A stretch of DNA of 64,000 nucleotides, taken from Plutella xylostella (taxonomy: Eukaryota > Arthropoda > Insecta > Lepidoptera > Plutellidae). The position numbers and the translations under genes were made by a program. Shown one piece after another: positions 58,087 to 64,000 of the stretch; position 1 is the first letter of the stretch; each line of letters starts with the position of its first letter. The notes beneath the pieces are model-generated. The model saw nothing but the letters and a program-made list of their open reading frames with translations. It searched no databases and was not told the origin of the DNA. The stretch lies in the NCBI RefSeq assembly GCF_932276165.1, contig NC_063992.1:1374001-1438000 (forward strand), read 5' to 3'.

Positions 58087-58676
58087 TAAGAGTCTAACAG
58101 GTGTAGGTTAGGTAACCATTGCTATTATTATTTGGTATTTGGCATGCCAGTGCCAATTATAAGAATAAGAACCAGTGATATATGGAAAGACAATGGCAGG
58201 TGGAACTGTTTCATTGCTTACCAGTATATTATACAGGTTAAATAAAATCCTTTTTTCTTGCAATTTTTCTAAAGTAGTTCTCAAAGAGGTCACCTTTCGG
58301 CTTAGTATTACACTGTTGTAACACCCTGTATTCTCACAAATTCATATTAGAAGCAAGGCTCCATTTCATTCCAGATATAGTGGCCAAGTGTGTGCGCTTT
58401 ACACAAGAGCACTCTCTGTTCCATCACTCCATAGCCCGTTGGGACGGCCGACCAATACGATTGGGTATTACGCGATAGAAGAGCAATAGTTGAGACCCAG
58501 GACTATTTATTTGTATGTGTTCAGTACGGTAGCCATGCATACTAAGTACTGTTACAATTTCCAACAATTTGTTGGAAAAATTACAATGTATACCTTTAAG
58601 TCTATACGTGAAAATTATTGAACAATATTAAAAGAAACCGTTCATTAAAAGATGTAGGTACTATGCGTACCCTACT

Positions 58677-58972
58677 AGTACTAACCACCGATTAGTACTC
58701 ACACTAACTACCTATAACATAAAAACACACCTTCATCCTATCTATTCACCGTCTAACTCAACCCTCAATCCCCTACATAACGCTATCTCTATTTATCACC
58801 ATTATTATATTCATTGTAATATGTAGGTAAGGACTATTCATATCTACTAGAACTAACCACCCGGTCGTCCGACGTCAATACTACTTATAAGACAAAAACA
58901 AACCCTCCTGACACCCACCGTCTCACTCAAACTTCTTCTCCCCTACATAACGCTATCTCGCTCCTTCACCAG
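58677..58972 (+). repeat. Diverged tandem duplication of the exon 4 acceptor region
   Basis: Two related units occur, about 58677..58802 and about 58850..58972. They share 'actaaccacc', 'aaaaacaaaccct/aaaacacacctt', 'caccgtct.actcaa' and 'cccctacataacgctatctc'. Only the second ends in an AG acceptor followed by an exon. Confidence 0.75.
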
Positions 58973-59085
58973 GTCTCATTCGGGTCCACATCACCAGCGC
59001 TGAGTGACCGCAGTGAGTTCCCCCTGTTCTGCCGCACGGTGGCCCCGGACTCCTCGCACAATCCTGCGCGGATCGCCTTCATCAG
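58973..59085 (+). CDS. GABA-B-R3: GABA-B receptor subtype 3-like, coding exon 4
   Basis: Acceptor CTCCTTCACCAG, donor ATCAG|GTAATT. 37 codons plus two bases. It reads 'VSFGSTSPALSDRSEFPLF', then 'CRTVAPDSSHNPARIAFI'. The SFGSTSPALSD segment is the ligand-pocket loop shared by GABA-B receptors (the serine there contacts GABA in vertebrate GABBR1). The spare AG joins the A of the next exon to give Arg. Confidence 0.92.
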
Positions 59086-60904
59086 GTAATTGGCATCACC
59101 AGTGGGGCTACCACTACTGCTGCCGCTACATGGGTTCGTTATCCACCAAGATAAACATCACTTTAATTATCGTGACTTAAAAGAATAATAAAAACGGCGT
59201 TGTAATTGGAACGCGCATTGAACGACGTCGATAACAAACACGTGTCGTGGCAGCTGGTCATTATCAATCGACAATCAAATCTGTCGTATCTTGTATAGAT
59301 CTAACAATGGTAACATTTAAACGGTTAATAAGGGCTTGTTATCTTATTTTTAGATTTTCAAGTGCTAAAACTTTAAATCTGGCTTAAATCTCTCAAGAAG
59401 GGTAATCCTGTTTAATAAACAGTGACCATAAAAATTCATGGCTACGAATACTTATTGTTTTAAAACAAATACCTAGACAATTAAGCTCCTGAAAGTTGCA
59501 AACTACGAAGAACTTGCTAACGCTTAGTCAAATGCTCGATGGATCCTTGTTTATTTTACCTTTTTCCTTTGCCTTTGCAAATAAAAGAGGCGAATGAACA
59601 CTCCAAGAAACTTGTAATTAATTAATTGGATAATTAACCAGCTACGTTAATATTGGGTTAGGCGGTTACTCCGACCTTAGAAGAACATTCTAGTATCGAA
59701 AAAAAGTTATAATAAAATATCGGTTAAATTGAATGCTGAAGCGATTATGACTAGCCAGGGCTAAAACACTTCTCATTCGCAATTTTTTTTTAAACCGGGT
59801 AACGAGCTATATCGCTCTTAAACAATATCTGAAATAAATGGCCATACTTATTATAGCCACAGACCTAACACTTTCTGGTATTGATCAACGATTTAATTTG
59901 CCAAAGCATTGTGTTCGAACTGAGCTCTATACGAGAGTAACAGCCACCAACAGCTGCAGCTATCGAGTCTACGAAATTGAAGCGGCACTATCCTCCGCAA
60001 ACATACCTCGCACACACGCAGCGAAACTCGGAGTAACCCCCCGGTAGAACCAGCATACATACTCCTGCTTCGCTATTCCATTTATCTGGTAAAGCAAGTG
60101 ATCCCTGTTTGTTCTCATCCAATCGTTGTGTAAACAACGGTGGATTACACTAACGAAGGGAGCTGTTTCTATGAGTATTGTAGATTTCATATTGCGAAAT
60201 CTGGATAATCAGTTCAGTTTCAAGGTTATTCATATTGTCTGTACTACTGAATACATTAACATATTTATTTTCATTTGTTGTTACCTACTTATTTTTGAGG
60301 ATTACTCAACGATTATGCAGAGATCTCTAAAAATCTACTTACTTGGTGTAGAATTAGATTATCGATGCATCTCTATCCATCTTCCCATTTGTGTTTACTA
60401 TTTCTCGATAACGTGAACGGAATAGCATCTATGATCGATTGGAATACGTATGCATCTCTTAGTATCCTTTGCATTAACAAATATGGATTACAAATGTCCT
60501 TAGGTATGGGTCAAACATAACAAACATAAACATACTTTGGCCCCCTTTTTTCATTGAATAATAAGGCAATATTTATCTAAAGGACAAATGCAAGATGATT
60601 TTTCATCTTACTGAATGGTTTAAAATATTTTGCGAATTTATCACATTTTTTTTTAATCGATTATATGTTATTTATATTTAATACTGAGTAACATTGCATA
60701 AAAGTGTAACCCGTCGTTTCCACTATGTCGTCTGTTGGGCCCACGTTGGGCCGATTTTTTATCGGGTGTGCATTTTATATGTAAATCGGTATCTGCCAAC
60801 ACTACACAGGCGGAAAGGGGGTGTATCAGCTCATCATTTTGACCAACCACTCTTCTTCCAAAACTCACTAAGTTCACAGCTGCAATAACCCCCTCCACCC
60901 GCAG
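59086..60904 (+). other. GABA-B-R3: Receptor intron 4 (about 1.8 kb)
   Basis: GTAATT...CCGCAG, AT-rich. No exon or recognisable transposon was found; open frames such as 59838..60047 and 60126..60416 have no domain. Confidence 0.65.
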
Positions 60905-61067
60905 ACAATACGGCTGGGACACCGTGACAGCCTTCTCCCAGAACGAGGAGGTGTACTCGCTGGCGGTCAACGAGCTGGTGACGCAGCTGGAGGCCGCCAA
61001 CATCTCCTGCGCAGCCTCCATCACCTTCGCAGAGACCGACTTCAAGCAACAACTGCTGCTTTTGAAG
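60905..61067 (+). CDS. GABA-B-R3: GABA-B receptor subtype 3-like, coding exon 5
   Basis: Acceptor CTCCACCCGCAG, donor AAG|GTATTT. One base plus 54 codons. It reads 'QYGWDTVTAFSQNEEVYSL', then 'AVNELVTQLEAANISCAAS' and 'ITFAETDFKQQLLLLK'. This is the second-lobe start of the venus-flytrap domain, with one N-glycosylation sequon (NIS). The five exons together give about 466 residues; the following exons are outside the window. Confidence 0.92.
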
Positions 61068-61201
61068 GTATTTATTTATTTATTTATTTGATACTTTATT
61101 GTTATAGTTATAGTTATACTTTTGGCAACACCTTGTCACAAACTAAGCCGAAATGGGTTGATTCAGGGGGTCATTCTGAACAACTTTTGTTTATTTATTT
61201 A

Positions 61202-61393
61202 GTAGCTGTTCCCGCGAGCTTCGCTTCGCCTTAAAAAGTTTTCCCGTGGGAATTTCGGGATAAAAAGTAGCTTATGTTCTTTCTCAGGGTCTAGACTTAT
61301 GTATACCAAATTTCATTCAAATCCGTTCAGTAGTTTTGGCGTGAAAGAGTAACAGACAGACAGACACAGTTATATTAATTAATATAGTTAGGA
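61202..61393 (-). mobile_element. Non-autonomous Helitron
   Basis: On the minus strand it starts TCCTAACTATATTAATTAAT and ends GGGAACAGCTAC, a one-base change from the usual CTAG. The body matches 37993..38187 and 11529..11730. Confidence 0.8.
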
Positions 61394-63527
61394 TTTACTT
61401 TGGAGTACCAACAAAATTTTTTTCGACAACTTTTGGAAATTCGCGAATAATTACTACGCAAACTAGTATGGTGCTTCATGAAAAAAAAAACGTGTTTGGT
61501 TCAGAGTCATCAGCCCGTAATCGTCCACATAGGCCATTGATATCTGACTGATATCGCGCAATTATTTCCGATCCAATGAGAGGAGCATTTTTACACATTT
61601 CAGAGTCGGTTCCATAATGAAAGTTGTCCGTCAGGTATATTTACCCAGTCTTAGTACCTACACAATGTTTATAAAACATTTCACTCTCACTATAAAAAGT
61701 GTGTTGGAAAGAAAATGTAGATAATAAATTTTAAAAGTTTGTGATTACGGTTTGGCGAAACTTTTTCAAATTTATACTATCTGCCGGCAGCAGAGAAACA
61801 ATGTGGCTTGGAACATAAAATAACTCTAACAACTACAAAAATAAATGGTTATTGTTGAAAATTACGCTCTGCTGGTATTTTTTAAAACAGTTAGGTACTT
61901 AGCTGCTTTAAAAAGTGTTTTGGGACTTTTAAGTCAAATTCATATTTAGTACAGACGATGAAATACTCAATACCTAACATTTTGATTTATGAAATACATA
62001 TATACATGCGTTTATAGAAGGTCAACTAGAAATAAAAAATACTTCTAAAAAACTCATTTGGCTAAGTATTTTTTTCTAGATTAACGATTCGAAGTAAATT
62101 TGGTGTTCTCAACTAGCTAGGTATTTACTATTAAGTAAGTTTACTTAGTTTCAAAATATGATTTATTATTCACATACATTATTTCAATATGAACACTCAT
62201 ATTTAAAACCAACTACCACTTCATATAATATGATTCGAAACCAAAGCTTTCTAATATAATTACTTATTGTTAAATGTGTTGGAACAACAGTAGTTTAAAA
62301 CACTTAATTCCAATGCAAACAAACAACAAATATATTCGTGGCTTTAGGATCCCGATTGGGAAGTTGTAAAACAATTTGCTCATCTCATACAATACAGGAC
62401 AGAAGCGGGTAAACTTTTATCTTTGATGATTCATAAAGCTGGTAAATGAACAATGTAAATACCTATAGATATACGACACTGTGATATGTTTAAATCAGAA
62501 AATATATTCACTAAATAAGTAATATTAACAAATGTAATTGATAAATTCAGTTCAACCTGCCGCCATCAGCTCGAACACTGATAAAACTGCACCTGTATAT
62601 CTAACTGGGACTAAAACCGAACATAGGTATTATAAAATATTCCTACTGGCTTTATTTTACCACAAAACTTTCGAAATAGCTGGTGGTATTCAGTAAGTTT
62701 CCTTTGAAACCAATTTCCCGTTTGCTTCTAGGATTACCTTTGCTTTGGCATGGAGTCTGTGTTCATTCTCTCAGAATGGGGAATGAACAACTCTAAAACC
62801 TGTTTCAACTGTTAAGCCTTATTTAGAAAAAACCGAGTCAGAAGAATTGGATGACCGCCTAAAGTTCCAAACCAAATTAGTTTAAAGTTTTTTTTTGCAT
62901 TTGTATCGCTGTAGGTACAGGAAAATACATATGCACAGCTTCAGCAGCACACATATATTTGTTATGTATTTTTTTAAATTCTTGTTTAGTAGCGAATAAG
63001 CTTCTAGATCGAAAATCTAATCTAATTTGCAGAACATTGATTTAAGAGTTGGTTATAGAATAGGAAGGAGAAATGGTCTTTTTGCGTTTAACTATTAACG
63101 AATAACCAGAACACTACATAAATGTATGCTGCGTCTTCTTCATTTAACATTAACCGAATGTAAAATTCCTGAAACATTCCGAACACAGTCTTGAAACCCG
63201 CAAATAATTTAAATAATTAAACTCAGTTAGCAAGTGGATTGACACGGCAATACAATTAGAGAACTAATTGTATTTTCTGCAAATGTTTAGCGCAAACTCT
63301 ACTGCACAAAATGACAGCGTGGAAATACAATTTAGTGAATTTAGTGACAATACTCTGGTAGTGAGATATGTTTCAGTGGGTTCCGTTGTGTTGGTAAACT
63401 AATTAGAGTTTAGAATAATACCTATATTGCTAACACACACATTATACTATTTGTACAACGATGGACCCAGTGGTGTGTTGTTCTATAGCAGTGTCTGCAT
63501 TCTTCATCAAGATAGGAACTTAATATA

Positions 63528-63761
63528 CACTGCCGGGCAATGAAAAAGTTCTATTCACAAAATTCTTACAACAAACGACCCCAATTTTTTCAAAGATTTA
63601 ATTAAAAATTGGAACAAAATATTACCGATTGTAGTTGGTAATATCCAGATGCTCTGTTAATGTACTTCAATGTTGCAGAAAACCGCATTAAGCTATAGAC
63701 TTTTCCGTTTACAATTAATTTGGTGCTTTTCTCAGTGTAACATTTTCATTGCCCGTGAGTG
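63528..63761 (+). mobile_element. TA-flanked MITE, 'CACTGCCGGGC' family copy
   Basis: 234 bp with ends CACTGCCGGGCAATGAAA and the complement of CACTCACGGGCAATGAAA, TA on both sides (63526..63527, 63762..63763). It is very similar along its whole length to 1063..1295. Confidence 0.85.
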
Positions 63762-64000
63762 TAGTATGTGAATGTATTGTGTTTATTGAGTGTCATTTAA
63801 ACTGGCATTGCTGCAGCCAATTTGTACATCTTATACATATAATTATAGTTACAGTAGATTTTCCTATTTATGTAAAATAGCCTACTTTATTGAAGGTCTC
63901 TTTGGAATTACTAATTATGAGCCAGTCTTTTGTTCCACATTGCCTATGAATAATAAGTATATCTAATACGTTCTGAATTCAAACAACAAGCAACTCCTAA

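Larger units (their letters stand above)
54824..58972 (+). other. GABA-B-R3: Receptor intron 3 (about 4.1 kb)
   Basis: GTACGT...CACCAG. It contains the two degenerate exon copies (54950..55022, 55069..55159), a 'ctacg' repeat (55535..55615), a relative of the 36463 MITE (about 56935..57065), a hairpin MITE (57938..58086) and a duplicated acceptor region (58677..58972). Confidence 0.65.
61068..64000 (+). other. GABA-B-R3: Receptor intron 5, continues past the window
   Basis: Starts GTATTT. It holds a Helitron (61202..61393) and a MITE (63528..63761) in AT-rich DNA. No further receptor exon was recognised before 64000. Confidence 0.6.

Noticed and set aside
60668..61052. Two minus-strand open frames of 125 and 72 codons
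   Set aside because: They are antisense to receptor exon 5, which is supported by motif content and splice sites.

Overview
The window looks like nuclear DNA of a moth or butterfly (Lepidoptera). It is AT-rich, its genes are split into small exons by long introns, and it is dense with repeat families known from Lepidoptera: tRNA-headed SINEs, short Helitrons ending in CTAG, RTE, CR1 and Jockey-type LINE tails, TA- and 8-bp-duplicating MITEs, and an errantivirus. No prokaryotic operon, CRISPR array or rRNA gene is visible.

Two host genes can be supported. The first is a small two-exon RING-finger gene on the minus strand (2935..3718), most like the SUMO-targeted ubiquitin ligase RNF4. The second is the 5' part of a class C G-protein-coupled receptor on the plus strand, best matched to the insect GABA-B receptor subtype 3. 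Five of its coding exons are in the window (31323..32142, 49488..49669, 54680..54823, 58973..59085, 60905..61067). All junction phases agree, and the rest of the gene (remaining ligand domain, seven-helix domain, tail) must lie beyond 64000. Its introns are long (up to 17 kb) and full of small transposons. Two exon neighbourhoods show decayed tandem duplications.

From 1 to 31 kb the window is mostly transposon territory: a 5'-truncated RTE fragment (5819..6530), a long CR1/Jockey-type LINE (12105..16728) with ORF1 and an endonuclease-RT ORF broken by one stop codon, a piggyBac-like non-autonomous element (20449..21317), and one complete errantivirus provirus (23240..30986). The provirus has two 331-bp LTRs that read as identical, a 4-bp target duplication, a tRNA-Ser-type primer site, intact gag, pol and env frames, an AAATTTT slippery heptamer exactly where pol opens, and a splice donor and acceptor that put the env frame behind a leader ATG. 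It ends only about 340 bp upstream of the first receptor coding exon.

From 32 to 64 kb is receptor intron sequence with hAT-type MITEs (one landed exactly at an exon's splice donor), hairpin MITEs, Helitrons, a 35-bp minisatellite and several widespread lepidopteran repeats. All identifications were made by reading the sequence, without database searches.
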